NCBI GenBank assembly: GCA_035545895.1
Contig: DASZXJ010000192.1
Location: forward strand, 1 to 24,660
Origin: DASZXJ01 sp035545895
GTDB lineage: Bacteria > Planctomycetota > Phycisphaerae > Tepidisphaerales > Tepidisphaeraceae
Direction: 5' to 3'
DNA length: 24,660 bases
This document shows positions 1 to 7,368 of the stretch, piece after piece (position 1 is the first letter of the stretch; every line of letters begins with the position of its first letter). The position numbers were made by a program, and so were the translations under genes. The notes below the pieces were generated by a model, which was not told the DNA's origin, did not search any database, and saw only the letters and a list, made by a program, of their open reading frames with translations.

Positions 1-2
1 AA

Positions 3-1148
3 CAGCTCGATGGCCGCACGCCCATCGAAGCAGCCAATACTTCCAACATGGACTGGATCGCGAGTCATGGCCAGCAGGGAATCGTACGCACCGTCCCTCA
101 GGGTTTTGAAAGCGGCAGCGACGTCGCGACGATGACCCTGCTCGGCTATGACCCGGTCAAATATCACACCGGCCGAGCGCCACTGGAAGCTGCTGCCCAG
201 CACATTCCGCTGGGGCCGACCGATTGGGTCTTCCGTTGCAATCTCGTAACCGTTGTCGATGGCATCATGAAAGACCACTCAGCGGGCGGAATTACCGACC
301 AGGAAGCGCGAAAACTCCTCGACGATCTCAAAAACGCTCTGAATCTACAGGGCTATCAATTCTATCCCGGCGTCAGCTATCGAAACTTGCTCATCTATCG
401 TGGCGAGCAGGAGTTTGAAGTCACAACCAAGCCGCCTCACGAAATCCCGGAAGAACCAATCGAAAAATATCTCCCCCAGGGAATGGGCGCGCTGTTTCTG
501 CGACAAATCATGGACAAATCGCGGGAACTGTTCGAGTTTCACGAGGTCAATCAACTTCGTCGCCAGACTCGGCGAAACATCGCGTCGCAGGTTTGGCTTT
601 GGGGACAGGGGCACGCGCCGAAGATGGAAAAATTTGCCGACCGGTTCGGCGTGCAGAGCGGGTGCATGATTACAGGAGTCGATTTATTGCGCGGACTTGC
701 GGTTTTGCTCGGATGGGATATTCAAAACGTCGCCGGCATGACGAGTTTTCACGACACCGATTACGCCGGCCAAGGCAAAGCCACTGCCGACATGCTCGAT
801 CGATACGATCTGGTCTTCTCTCACGTCGAAGCGCCGGATGAAGCCTCACACCAGGCCGATTGGAAAACCAAGATCGATGCCATCGAACACATCGATAAAC
901 ACGTCGTCGGCCCGGTGCTGGAAAAACTGAAGACGTATCCCGAATGGCGAATCCTGGTGATGCCCGATCATCCGACCAACATCGCCACGCGCAAACACGG
1001 CTACGGCTGGCCCCCCTTCTGCATCGCGGGGAGCAACGTGAAAGCCGGCGAATCAAAAGTCTATTCCGAGCGCAACGCCGTAGAGAGCGGATTGAAACTG
1101 GAACGCGGACACGAACTGATGGAGTATTTCCTTCGCGGGGGAAACTAA
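3..1148 (+). CDS. Archaeal-type cofactor-independent phosphoglycerate mutase family; proposed homoserine kinase (5' truncated)
   Basis: The frame is already open at base 3 and reads QLDGRTPIEAANTSNMDW, the conserved N-terminal motif of the apgM family, so about 20 residues lie outside the window and the ATG at 48 is internal. Metal-binding motifs of the alkaline-phosphatase/PGM fold are present near the C-terminus: HVEAPDEASHQAD (about 807-867) and MPDHPTNIATRKHG (about 960-1001). Family members either interconvert 2- and 3-phosphoglycerate or, in a bacterial subgroup found near threonine genes, have been proposed to act as homoserine kinase. Aspartate kinase 213 bases downstream favours the second role, but that is inference from context. 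Family assignment is firm; substrate is not. Ends at TAA 1146-1148, one base before the next start codon. Confidence 0.85.
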   Translation, partial: QLDGRTPIEAANTSNMDWIASHGQQGIVRTVPQGFESGSDVATMTLLGYDPVKYHTGRAPLEAAAQHIPLGPTDWVFRCNLVTVVDGIMKDHSAGGITDQEARKLLDDLKNALNLQGYQFYPGVSYRNLLIYRGEQEFEVTTKPPHEIPEEPIEKYLPQGMGALFLRQIMDKSRELFEFHEVNQLRRQTRRNIASQVWLWGQGHAPKMEKFADRFGVQSGCMITGVDLLRGLAVLLGWDIQNVAGMTSFHDTDYAGQGKATADMLDRYDLVFSHVEAPDEASHQADWKTKIDAIEHIDKHVVGPVLEKLKTYPEWRILVMPDHPTNIATRKHGYGWPPFCIAGSNVKAGESKVYSERNAVESGLKLERGHELMEYFLRGGN

Positions 1149-1149
1149 G

Positions 1150-1254
1150 ATGAGCGTCATTTGTCCGGGTTGCTCCAAAAGACAGGTCTTGCAACTTGGA
1201 GAATCGCGCTGCCCAACATGCGGGCTGAAGATGAAAATCGACAAAGTGCGATGA
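1150..1254 (+). CDS. 34-aa four-cysteine zinc-ribbon-like mini-protein
   Basis: ATG at 1150 lies one base after the stop of the upstream gene, and the frame ends at TGA 1252-1254. The product begins MSVICPGCSKRQVLQLGES and carries two CxxC knuckles, CPGC (residues 5-8) and CPTC (21-24), separated by 12 residues, followed by a basic tail. This is the minimal layout of a zinc ribbon, so a tiny zinc-binding protein is the likely product. Overlap-type spacing suggests translational coupling to the upstream kinase/mutase gene. No family is recognised. It could be a chance reading frame, but paired CxxC motifs in so short a frame with this spacing are unlikely by accident. Confidence 0.6.
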   Translation: MSVICPGCSKRQVLQLGESRCPTCGLKMKIDKVR

Positions 1255-1303
1255 CGTGCTGCTCGTGCTGCATTTTGCCGCTTGCGGCCCGTAAACGCGC
1301 CAG

Positions 1304-1331
1304 TTGAGGATTGATTGATCCTTCTTATAAT
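1304..1331 (+). promoter_or_regulatory. Sigma-70-type promoter for lysC
   Basis: TTGAGG (1304-1309) and a perfect TATAAT (1326-1331) are separated by 16 bases. Transcription would start near 1338, giving a leader of about 24 bases before the lysC ATG at 1362. No attenuator or lysine riboswitch fits in so short a leader, so any feedback is probably on the enzyme. Confidence 0.65.
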
Positions 1332-1361
1332 CGCGTTTTTGCGGCGGAGCTTCGAAACCAA

Positions 1362-2603
1362 ATGGGTTTAATTGTTCAAAAGTTCGGCGGAACGAGCGTC
1401 GCCAACGCGGAGAAAATTCACCGCGCAGCCCGGCGCGCCATCTCAGCCAAGGAAAAGGGAAATGAAGTCGTCGTGGTCGTTTCAGCGATGGGCGATACCA
1501 CCGACGACCTGATCGACCTGGCCAAGCAGGTTTGCTGCTTCGGCGGTGCGGAGGTTAATCCCCCGAAACGCGAAATGGACCAGCTACTGGCCACCGGCGA
1601 ACAGGTGACCATCGCGTTGATGGCCATGGCGATTCACGCGCAGGGTCATGGTGCAATCAGCTTCACCGGCGGACAAATCGGGCTCGTCACTGACGGCTCG
1701 TTTACCAAGGCGCGCATCCAGTCCATCAACAAGCAGCGCATCTTCGATCAACTTAAAAGCGGCCATATTGTCATCGTCGCCGGATTTCAGGGCATCACGC
1801 CGGACGGTGACTTCACGACGCTGGGCCGGGGCGGCAGCAACGCGACGCTTGTCGCGGTCGGCGCTGTGCTCGGGGCGGACGTCTGCGAAAACTACACCGA
1901 TGTCGATGGCATCTACACCGCCGACCCGCGCATCGTCAAAACAGCCCGCAAGATCGACAAGATCAGTTACGATGAAATGCTCGAACTCAGCGGTTTGGGC
2001 GCTTCGGTGCTTCAGACCCGGGCCGTCGAATTTGCAAAAAAATACAATGTCCCACTGCACGTGCGCAATAGCCAGAATGAAAACGAAGGCACGTGGATCG
2101 TGGCGGAGACTCCAAACATGGAACATATAGTCGTATCGGGCGCAGCCCTGAAAAAAGATCTTATTCGCGTGACGATCAAGTCGGTATCGGATCGCCCCGG
2201 CATTGCCGCCAAGATTTTCGGGGACATTGCCGCCGCCAACATCGTGGTCGATGACATCATCCAAAACGTCATGGATGACAACACCGCCAACATCAGCTTC
2301 ACCGTCGAGCACGGAGACCTCGCTGATATCAAGCCGGTCGTTGACAAGCTGATGAAGGAACTCGGCGGACAAACCCAGCCGATCTACAACGACAGCCTCG
2401 CCAAGGTGAGCGTGGTCGGTGTCGGCATGCGAACGCATACGGGTGTCGCGCAGCGCATGTTCAAGACGCTTGCCGACGCGAAGATCAACATCCAAAACAT
2501 CACCACCAGCGAGATCAAGATCAGTTGCATCATCAACAAGCAGGATGGACCCAAGGCGCTGCAACTGGTTCACGATGCGTTTGAGCTGGAAAAGGTGAAG
2601 TGA
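1362..2603 (+). CDS. lysC: Aspartate kinase, monofunctional, with tandem ACT domains
   Basis: The 413-residue product phosphorylates L-aspartate with ATP, the first committed step to lysine, threonine, methionine and diaminopimelate. It starts MGLIVQKFGGTSV, where KFGGTS is the kinase signature. The kinase core runs to about residue 250 and contains SFTGGQIG, GRGGSNATLVA and ENYTDVDGIYTADPR. Two ACT domains follow (SDRPGIAAKIFGDIAAAN and GVGMRTHTGVAQRMFKTLAD), the usual site of lysine/threonine feedback inhibition. Length matches monofunctional enzymes. The ATG at 1362 was chosen over one 51 bases upstream because the upstream frame would cover the TATAAT box and add a non-homologous stretch before KFGGTS. 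Cytoplasmic. Confidence 0.95.
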   Translation: MGLIVQKFGGTSVANAEKIHRAARRAISAKEKGNEVVVVVSAMGDTTDDLIDLAKQVCCFGGAEVNPPKREMDQLLATGEQVTIALMAMAIHAQGHGAISFTGGQIGLVTDGSFTKARIQSINKQRIFDQLKSGHIVIVAGFQGITPDGDFTTLGRGGSNATLVAVGAVLGADVCENYTDVDGIYTADPRIVKTARKIDKISYDEMLELSGLGASVLQTRAVEFAKKYNVPLHVRNSQNENEGTWIVAETPNMEHIVVSGAALKKDLIRVTIKSVSDRPGIAAKIFGDIAAANIVVDDIIQNVMDDNTANISFTVEHGDLADIKPVVDKLMKELGGQTQPIYNDSLAKVSVVGVGMRTHTGVAQRMFKTLADAKINIQNITTSEIKISCIINKQDGPKALQLVHDAFELEKVK

Positions 2604-2628
2604 TCGAAGTTCCAATCCATCGGGGTGC

Positions 2629-3258
2629 ATGACGTCAGTTCGCCGGTCATTCAAGCTCTCGCCCGTGGTGCGCCAGCGACGGCTGCTGAGATCGCTTGCG
2701 TATTCGGTCGTTTTGGTTTTGGCGGCGATCTTCGGCTGGCAACACATGGGTCCGACCGGCCGGGCCAAGGATGATTGGACCGCCTTCGATCATCAAAGTT
2801 ATATGGTCAGCCGCGTGGTGGATGGCGATACAATCCATATTCGACCATCCGCGACAGGACCGGAAACAATTGTGCGGCTGCTCGGAATCGATGCTCCGGA
2901 ACTGCACGACCCATCAACCGGCCAACCGGCACACTGGGCGGAACGGTCCAAGTCCTATCTCGAATCGCGAGCCGAAGGAAAGACAGTTACGCTTCGCCTC
3001 GAACCGATCGAAACCCGTGACCGTTATGATCGTCTTCTGGCGTACGTTTATTTAAGCGACAGCGACTGCATCAATCTCGATCTGATCCACGATGGCGAAG
3101 CCTATGCTGACCGCCGGTTCCGGCACACCTACAGGCCTCAATACGAGCAAGCCGAGAACGACGCGAGAAGAAATCTTCGGGGTCTGTGGAAAGATCTCAC
3201 TGAAAATGACATGCCGCCATGGCGACGGGTGTGGCTACACCAGCATGATGACTATTGA
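2629..3258 (+). CDS. Membrane-anchored staphylococcal-nuclease-like (TNase) protein
   Basis: 209 residues. An N-terminal hydrophobic helix (about 23-37) after a very basic segment predicts a signal anchor, with the catalytic domain outside the membrane. The SNase domain (about 58-190) has VVDGDTI (63-69), VRLLGIDAPEL (82-92) and RYDRLLAYVY (132-141). These supply the equivalents of the nuclease's catalytic Arg35, Glu43 and Arg87 (here R83, E91, R135) and the calcium-binding aspartates. A calcium-dependent nuclease acting in the periplasm or on imported DNA is the family expectation. ATG 2629 is preceded by GGGGTG at short spacing, so the exact start is less certain. It begins 25 bases after lysC but probably belongs to a different functional unit. 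Confidence 0.85.
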   Translation: MTSVRRSFKLSPVVRQRRLLRSLAYSVVLVLAAIFGWQHMGPTGRAKDDWTAFDHQSYMVSRVVDGDTIHIRPSATGPETIVRLLGIDAPELHDPSTGQPAHWAERSKSYLESRAEGKTVTLRLEPIETRDRYDRLLAYVYLSDSDCINLDLIHDGEAYADRRFRHTYRPQYEQAENDARRNLRGLWKDLTENDMPPWRRVWLHQHDDY

Positions 3259-3361
3259 TCCCCTGTCTCAGGGCGAATCTTATTCCTGAACTGGAAGTTT
3301 CCCTCCGGGTCAGAAGGAGGTTGGACTTCTATCATTGGTCAACCGCCTTGAAGGAGGCAAC

Positions 3362-3739
3362 ATGAATCGCTTGTTAAAATCGTCACTTTGGCGTTCCAGT
3401 TCATCGGTGCTGCTCGTCACAAGTGTGCTCGGTTGTGCACGGCATGCGACAGTGGTCGTTGAACACCGTAATGGACCTGATCGGATCGTGGAAGAGCCGG
3501 CGCCGAGTCCCGGAGCCGTGGTCATGATCGATCCGCCCCCCGCGCCGGTTTATGAAGCCGAGCCTGCGCCGCGTCCGGGATATGTCTGGATTCAGGGCCA
3601 TTACATACACGAAAATCGTCGGTACGTCTGGACGCCCGGCCGGTTTGAAAGGCTTCCAAGACCAGATGCGCGGTGGGAAGCCGGCCGATGGGACCATGTC
3701 CGCGGCGGCTATGTCTGGATCGACGGCCACTGGCGCTGA
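3362..3739 (+). CDS. YXWGXW-repeat-type lipoprotein
   Basis: 125 residues, starting at an ATG with a textbook AAGGAGG six bases upstream. The N-terminus is basic, then hydrophobic, then VLGC, a lipobox, so a lipidated envelope protein is predicted. After a proline-rich linker come four aromatic repeats: PGYVWIQGHY, RRYVWTPGRFE, RWEAGRWDH and GGYVWIDGHWR. These match the YXWGXW (Tyr-x-Trp-Gly-x-Trp) repeat pattern of uncharacterised bacterial lipoproteins. Molecular role unknown. The gene ends just before a strong terminator and is probably monocistronic. Confidence 0.8.
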   Translation: MNRLLKSSLWRSSSSVLLVTSVLGCARHATVVVEHRNGPDRIVEEPAPSPGAVVMIDPPPAPVYEAEPAPRPGYVWIQGHYIHENRRYVWTPGRFERLPRPDARWEAGRWDHVRGGYVWIDGHWR

Positions 3740-3765
3740 TGCGTTGAAGTGTTTTCCGAAAACGA

Positions 3766-3815
3766 AACAGGCCGCGATGTTGCGTGATGCACATCGCGGC
3801 CTGTTCGTTTTTTTT
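3766..3815 (+). terminator. Strong intrinsic terminator, possibly bidirectional
   Basis: A perfect 15-bp inverted repeat (AACAGGCCGCGATGT at 3766-3780 with its complement at 3791-3805) encloses a 10-base loop and is followed by CG and eight T residues (3808-3815). It terminates the lipoprotein gene on the plus strand. Reading leftward, the stem is followed by a moderately U-rich stretch (complement of 3755-3765), so it may also stop transcripts from the convergent recombinase gene. Confidence 0.9.
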
Positions 3816-3827
3816 GCTCGAACCCAA

Positions 3828-4889
3828 TCAACCCGCTTTGGCGGCTGGGTAGATTTTGTTCGCGATCGCCGGATGCGGAATCGCCGGCTCATTCGCCCGT
3901 GGATGAGCGGCATCGTATGCCTGCTTCATCCGCGTGGTTGTCAGATGCGTATAAATCTGCGTCGTGCTGAGGCTTTGATGCCCAAGCAGTTCCTGTACGC
4001 TTCGCAGGTCCGCACCGTTGTTCAACAGATGCGTTGCAAAGCTGTGACGCAACGTGTGCGGGCTGATCCCCGGATCGAGACCGGCCTGCACCAGATATTT
4101 ATCGAGCTTGCGGCGGACCGAGCGTGTGCTCAGCGGCTCGCCGTGCTTGTTGAGGAATACCCGGGCTGTGTTCGATCCCTGCTGACAGCGGCTGTCCTGC
4201 TGGCGCAGTTCGAAATATCGCTGCATCGCCTTGATTGCCTGCGAGCCGATCGGGGTCAGGCGGTCTTTGCGACCTTTGCCTTTCACCCGCAGAACGCCTT
4301 CCTGCAAGTCCAGGTCCTGCATTTCGAGTTCGACCAGTTCGCTGACGCGAATGCCCGAGCTATAGAGCACTTCGAGCATCGCCTTGTCGCGAGCGGAGAG
4401 CAGGTCGCTGTCGCCGGGCGCGTCGAGCAGCTTTTGCACCTGTTCCAGATCCAGCGTCTTGGGCAGGCGTTTTTCCTGCTTGGGCGTGCGGATCGTGGAA
4501 AGCGGGTTGACGCTCACCTGGCCTCGACGGATGAGGAACTTGTAGAAGCTGCGAAGAGTCGCCAGCTTGCGCGCCGTCGTGCTCTTGGTGTAGTTCTGGC
4601 CATAAAGATAAGCCAGGAACTCGCGCACGGTCAGCGGTTCGCATTTGACATGGCGTTCGTCGATCGCCAGACCGGGCTGGAAATTCTGAATTTGAGCGCT
4701 GGATCCGATCTGTCCACAGAGGAACTGGCCGAACTGGACCAGGTCTGCGCCGTAACTCTTTACGGTGTAGTCGCTGAAATGCCTCTCGAGCTTGAGGTAA
4801 TCCAGAAACTGCTTAACCAGAGGGGAAAAGCTCTTCTCAGAAACGTTTTGTGTTACCGCCGAGGCGGTCGGGGCGCTTGCGCTGTTCAT
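3828..4889 (-). CDS. xerC: XerC/XerD-type tyrosine recombinase
   Basis: 353 residues. An N-terminal SAM-like core-binding domain (about 20-125) is followed by the catalytic domain. The catalytic set is complete: R181 in SSGIRVSELVEL, the VKGKGRKDR lysine region (about 203-208), H278 and R281 in HTLRHSF, H304 in LLGHQSLS, and the nucleophile Y313 in TQIYTHLT. The C-terminal half matches chromosomal XerC/XerD, which resolve chromosome dimers at dif; C versus D cannot be settled here. It is longer than the usual ~300 residues because of an N-terminal extension, an insertion near residues 60-80 and a C-terminal tail. No phage or integron genes flank it, which favours a housekeeping role. No strong Shine-Dalgarno precedes ATG 4889. 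Confidence 0.9.
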   Translation of the reverse strand: MNSASAPTASAVTQNVSEKSFSPLVKQFLDYLKLERHFSDYTVKSYGADLVQFGQFLCGQIGSSAQIQNFQPGLAIDERHVKCEPLTVREFLAYLYGQNYTKSTTARKLATLRSFYKFLIRRGQVSVNPLSTIRTPKQEKRLPKTLDLEQVQKLLDAPGDSDLLSARDKAMLEVLYSSGIRVSELVELEMQDLDLQEGVLRVKGKGRKDRLTPIGSQAIKAMQRYFELRQQDSRCQQGSNTARVFLNKHGEPLSTRSVRRKLDKYLVQAGLDPGISPHTLRHSFATHLLNNGADLRSVQELLGHQSLSTTQIYTHLTTTRMKQAYDAAHPRANEPAIPHPAIANKIYPAAKAG

Positions 4890-5000
4890 ATGGGCTGCAA
4901 TGGGCGCGAAGGACCTGCCAGTTATACCTGCCTAGCTCGGCGGCGATCCGCGCTATGGCCCGACGTGATCCGATCCACGGGTCACGGGCGAGAATTGTGG

Positions 5001-5028
5001 TTCATAACCTGCGTCCGCAAATTATGAA
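5001..5028. promoter_or_regulatory. Inverted repeat upstream of the xer gene
   Basis: TTCATAA (5001-5007) and TTATGAA (5022-5028) form a perfect 7-bp dyad, extended by GG/CC at the outer edge with one offset, around a 14-base centre. It sits in the 149-base gap between the recombinase start and the next gene's stop. The CATAA/TTATG half-sites resemble the inner arms of dif, but the spacer is too long for a standard dif (6-8). It could be an operator for the xer promoter or chance. Confidence 0.3.
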
Positions 5029-5038
5029 TCCGATAACC

Positions 5039-5299
5039 TCACGCTGCTTTCTTCGGCAAAAACCCCTTCAATTCTTTTGCCAAATGCTGACCTAATTGAT
5101 GTGATAGCACCGCGGCGTCAAACCAGTCGAACGCAACCTCTTTGCGATTCACCAGATCGACCAATGCATCCAGCACGCCGGCCTCCTGCCCAATCTCGTA
5201 CCGGAAGTAGAAGGATTCCTTCCCTTTGACCAATGAGAGGGTTCGCATCTGGGGTTCCTGTTGAACCGCGGCGGGCTGAATCTTTTTGTCCTTTGGCAT
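5039..5299 (-). CDS. Small conserved-looking protein of unknown function
   Basis: 86 residues, charged and soluble, with no signal peptide or membrane segment. A lysine/glutamine-rich N-terminus (MPKDKKIQPAAV) leads into a compact region with RYEIGQEAGVLDALVDLVNRK and FDWFDAAVLSHQLGQHLAKEL, which looks like a small alpha/beta fold with an amphipathic helical end. ATG 5299 is preceded by GAGAGG with 6-base spacing. It lies 16 bases after the stop of the lipoprotein gene upstream on the same strand, so it is probably the last gene of the TolB-like operon. No family is recognised. Confidence 0.65.
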   Translation of the reverse strand: MPKDKKIQPAAVQQEPQMRTLSLVKGKESFYFRYEIGQEAGVLDALVDLVNRKEVAFDWFDAAVLSHQLGQHLAKELKGFLPKKAA

Positions 5300-5315
5300 A
5301 ACGAACCTCTCTTAC

Positions 5316-6035
5316 TTAACGCGTGGCCGACGAAATCAAGTCGCGAAGCAAACTGTGGTAAACAAACCCGCAGTAGCGGTCCATATTCACCAGATACTCT
5401 CGTGCGCCCCAGGCGCCGGCCGGATCGTTTCGACCCGCCGCAAACGCCATCAGGTCGCGTCGCACGGTGCCGTTGGCGGCGTCAAACATCCCCACCGCCT
5501 GCACAAAATCGCCCTGGCGAGGCGGGGACAGCGGCTCATCCTTGGGCGGCGTCGCCTGCCTGGCGAGTTCACGGATATCCACCGACGCCGGCCGGGCGAG
5601 CGAACCCTTGCCAAGCAATAATTGCAGCGAAACCCCAAACTTGGGTGGCTCGTACGGGTCGTACGCCGTCACAGTCGGGACGACCAGTCCATCGCATCCG
5701 AGCAAACTGCAAACCAATGCCGCTTGCTGGGGCGATTCCACCTTTTCAATTCGCAGGCTCGCGTAAACCTCTACAACTCGATTCACAGGCACAGCCGTGA
5801 TTCCGTTCACTTCCTGAAGCTGCTGATAGAGCAAATCGGCCTGCAAAAGCGGATCAACCTGCTTTTGACCGCTCAAATTGATCGCCGGCGCCACCGCCCA
5901 GACCTGCCTTTGCGGGCTGGGCCAGAACAACTGCCGTTCCGTGCCGTAGACCGGCTTCTTTTCGGCGCATCCCGGCAAAGCCAGGAAACAGACCGCGAGC
6001 ATTCTCAAAAGTGAAATCCGTTTCACGTGCTTCAT
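5316..6035 (-). CDS. Envelope lipoprotein, possibly CsgG/TolB-N-like fold
   Basis: 239 residues. Starting at ATG 6035, the protein has a basic N-terminus, a hydrophobic stretch and LPGC, a plausible lipobox, predicting lipidation. A start 108 bases further upstream was rejected because it buries the signal peptide and overlaps the preceding gene. The body has VWAVAPAINLSGQKQVDP, LLYQQLQEVNGITAVP and LLGCDGLVVPTVTAYDPY: an opening strand with a conserved 'P..N.SG', a helix, then a strand ending in 'D.lv..tV..y'. This resembles the CsgG/TolB-N-terminal-type lipoproteins that compute an envelope interaction platform, but that link is tentative. It is encoded 40 bases after a TolB-like propeller gene, so the two probably act together in the periplasm. 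Confidence 0.7.
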   Translation of the reverse strand: MKHVKRISLLRMLAVCFLALPGCAEKKPVYGTERQLFWPSPQRQVWAVAPAINLSGQKQVDPLLQADLLYQQLQEVNGITAVPVNRVVEVYASLRIEKVESPQQAALVCSLLGCDGLVVPTVTAYDPYEPPKFGVSLQLLLGKGSLARPASVDIRELARQATPPKDEPLSPPRQGDFVQAVGMFDAANGTVRRDLMAFAAGRNDPAGAWGAREYLVNMDRYCGFVYHSLLRDLISSATR

Positions 6036-6075
6036 CCTTGAAAGCGATAAACCGCTGATCCGTCGGCGGCATCGA

Positions 6076-7224
6076 TCATTCACCGATTTCCTTGCGTTCC
6101 GCGTGAGTGGCGGCCTGTGCAGGCTCGGCAACGGAATTTTCATCCGCCTTCACCGACCACACGCTGTCTGTTCCATTACGATTGCTGACGAAGTAAATGC
6201 GATTTCCCGCCGCCCAGAACGGGCTTGCACTCGTGCCGTTGCCATCGGTCACGCGATGACGATTCGTACCGTCCGCGTTGATCGTCCAGACGTCCTGCTG
6301 GCCGCCCTTGTCCTTGGTGGGTTCAACAATCGTGGAAAAAGTCAGTTTCTTGCCATCCGGGCTCCAGGTGGGGCAGACGATGGCGGCGTTTGAACTGACG
6401 GCCACTTCGGTCTGACGTCGTGCCTGTCCATCCACCAGATCAAGCGTCCAAAGGCTGAACCAGCGTGAACCACGGGCGCGGGCCTTTTGGAAAGCGATCT
6501 GATCCTTGTCCTTGTTTGGCGACCACGTTGGGAACAAACCGAAACCGATTTGTTTCTTTTCGCCAGTGTTCAGATTGACGACCCAGAGTTCCCACTGGCC
6601 GCCTTTGCCAGCCAGCGACGAATAGACCACGCGGCTCCCATCCGGGCTGAAGCTCGGATGAATTTCCTGCATCGGGCTGTTGGTGATCTGGACGACGTTT
6701 TTGCCGTCGGCATCCATTTCATAGATGTCCCAGTTGCCGCTGCGCATCGAGCAGAACGCGATCTTCGACCCATCCGGGCTGAAGCTCGGGTTGGCGCAAT
6801 CCGCATCATCGCTGGTGAGCTGCGTGACGGACAGGCCGTTCACGCGTTGGAGGTAGATATTGGCATGTTCGGAATGGCGTGTGCTGGAGAAGACCATCAC
6901 TTCGCCCTTCGGATCGACGCTGACATCGTTGTCGGCGCCTTCTTCGATGAAGGTTTGCTGCTGGAATCCGCCGCTTCCGCCATGCATCGGGCCCTGGTCC
7001 GTGCCATCAATCTCGCCAAAGATATTCACTTTGGATACGGGAGCCGCGGTGGTCGCGACGATTGGCGCAACCTCAACGGCGGCGCTTTCCGTCTCAGCCA
7101 TCGGCGGAGCGGTAAAAGACGCGTGCTTCGACGACGAACTGGCACATCCTGCCGACGCGAGCACCATGGCGGCTGCTGCGCCGCTCAGAATCCAGGTCAA
7201 TGTTTTACGCTTTTCGATAGTCAT
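6076..7224 (-). CDS. TolB-like beta-propeller lipoprotein
   Basis: 382 residues. ATG 7224 has GAGG six bases upstream; a longer start at 7281 lacks a site and disrupts the signal. The N-terminus ends LASAGC, a lipobox, followed by a Ser/Ala/Thr-rich linker. From about residue 110 there are repeated PD40/WD40-like blades: FSPDGSKIAFCS, FSPDGSRVVYSS, TWSPNKDKDQIAFQ, TWSPDGKKLTFST and FWAAGNRIYFVSNRNG. This is the C-terminal propeller of TolB, which in Proteobacteria binds Pal and colicins. The N-terminal TolB domain is absent from this protein; the next gene may carry a comparable fold. No tolQ, tolR, tolA or pal gene is adjacent. A periplasmic protein-binding or polymer-binding scaffold is the likely role. 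Confidence 0.85.
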   Translation of the reverse strand: MTIEKRKTLTWILSGAAAAMVLASAGCASSSSKHASFTAPPMAETESAAVEVAPIVATTAAPVSKVNIFGEIDGTDQGPMHGGSGGFQQQTFIEEGADNDVSVDPKGEVMVFSSTRHSEHANIYLQRVNGLSVTQLTSDDADCANPSFSPDGSKIAFCSMRSGNWDIYEMDADGKNVVQITNSPMQEIHPSFSPDGSRVVYSSLAGKGGQWELWVVNLNTGEKKQIGFGLFPTWSPNKDKDQIAFQKARARGSRWFSLWTLDLVDGQARRQTEVAVSSNAAIVCPTWSPDGKKLTFSTIVEPTKDKGGQQDVWTINADGTNRHRVTDGNGTSASPFWAAGNRIYFVSNRNGTDSVWSVKADENSVAEPAQAATHAERKEIGE

Positions 7225-7368
7225 AGTCAGCCTCAATCGATGAATCGGCACGATCCGCACTCGAAGTGAGTCAGATGGCAATTCGGGCTGATTTCAGATT
7301 TATCGGACCGGGTCAGCAGGCTTCTTGAAGTATTTGCAGCAGACAGCGGGGATAGTTGCACCGCACGA

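Noticed and set aside
1584..2768. A 394-residue minus-strand open frame
   Set aside because: It is antisense to aspartate kinase and has low-complexity Asp/Val-rich sequence typical of shadow frames.
3315..3364. A short upstream frame (TTG at 3322) after AAGGAGG that overlaps the lipoprotein start
   Set aside because: The ribosome site abuts the TTG with no spacing, and the 14-codon product has no distinguishing features.
3552..5027. A 491-residue plus-strand open frame
   Set aside because: It lies antisense to the recombinase gene, whose product has all tyrosine-recombinase catalytic residues, and it overlaps the end of the YXWGXW lipoprotein. It has no recognisable domain.
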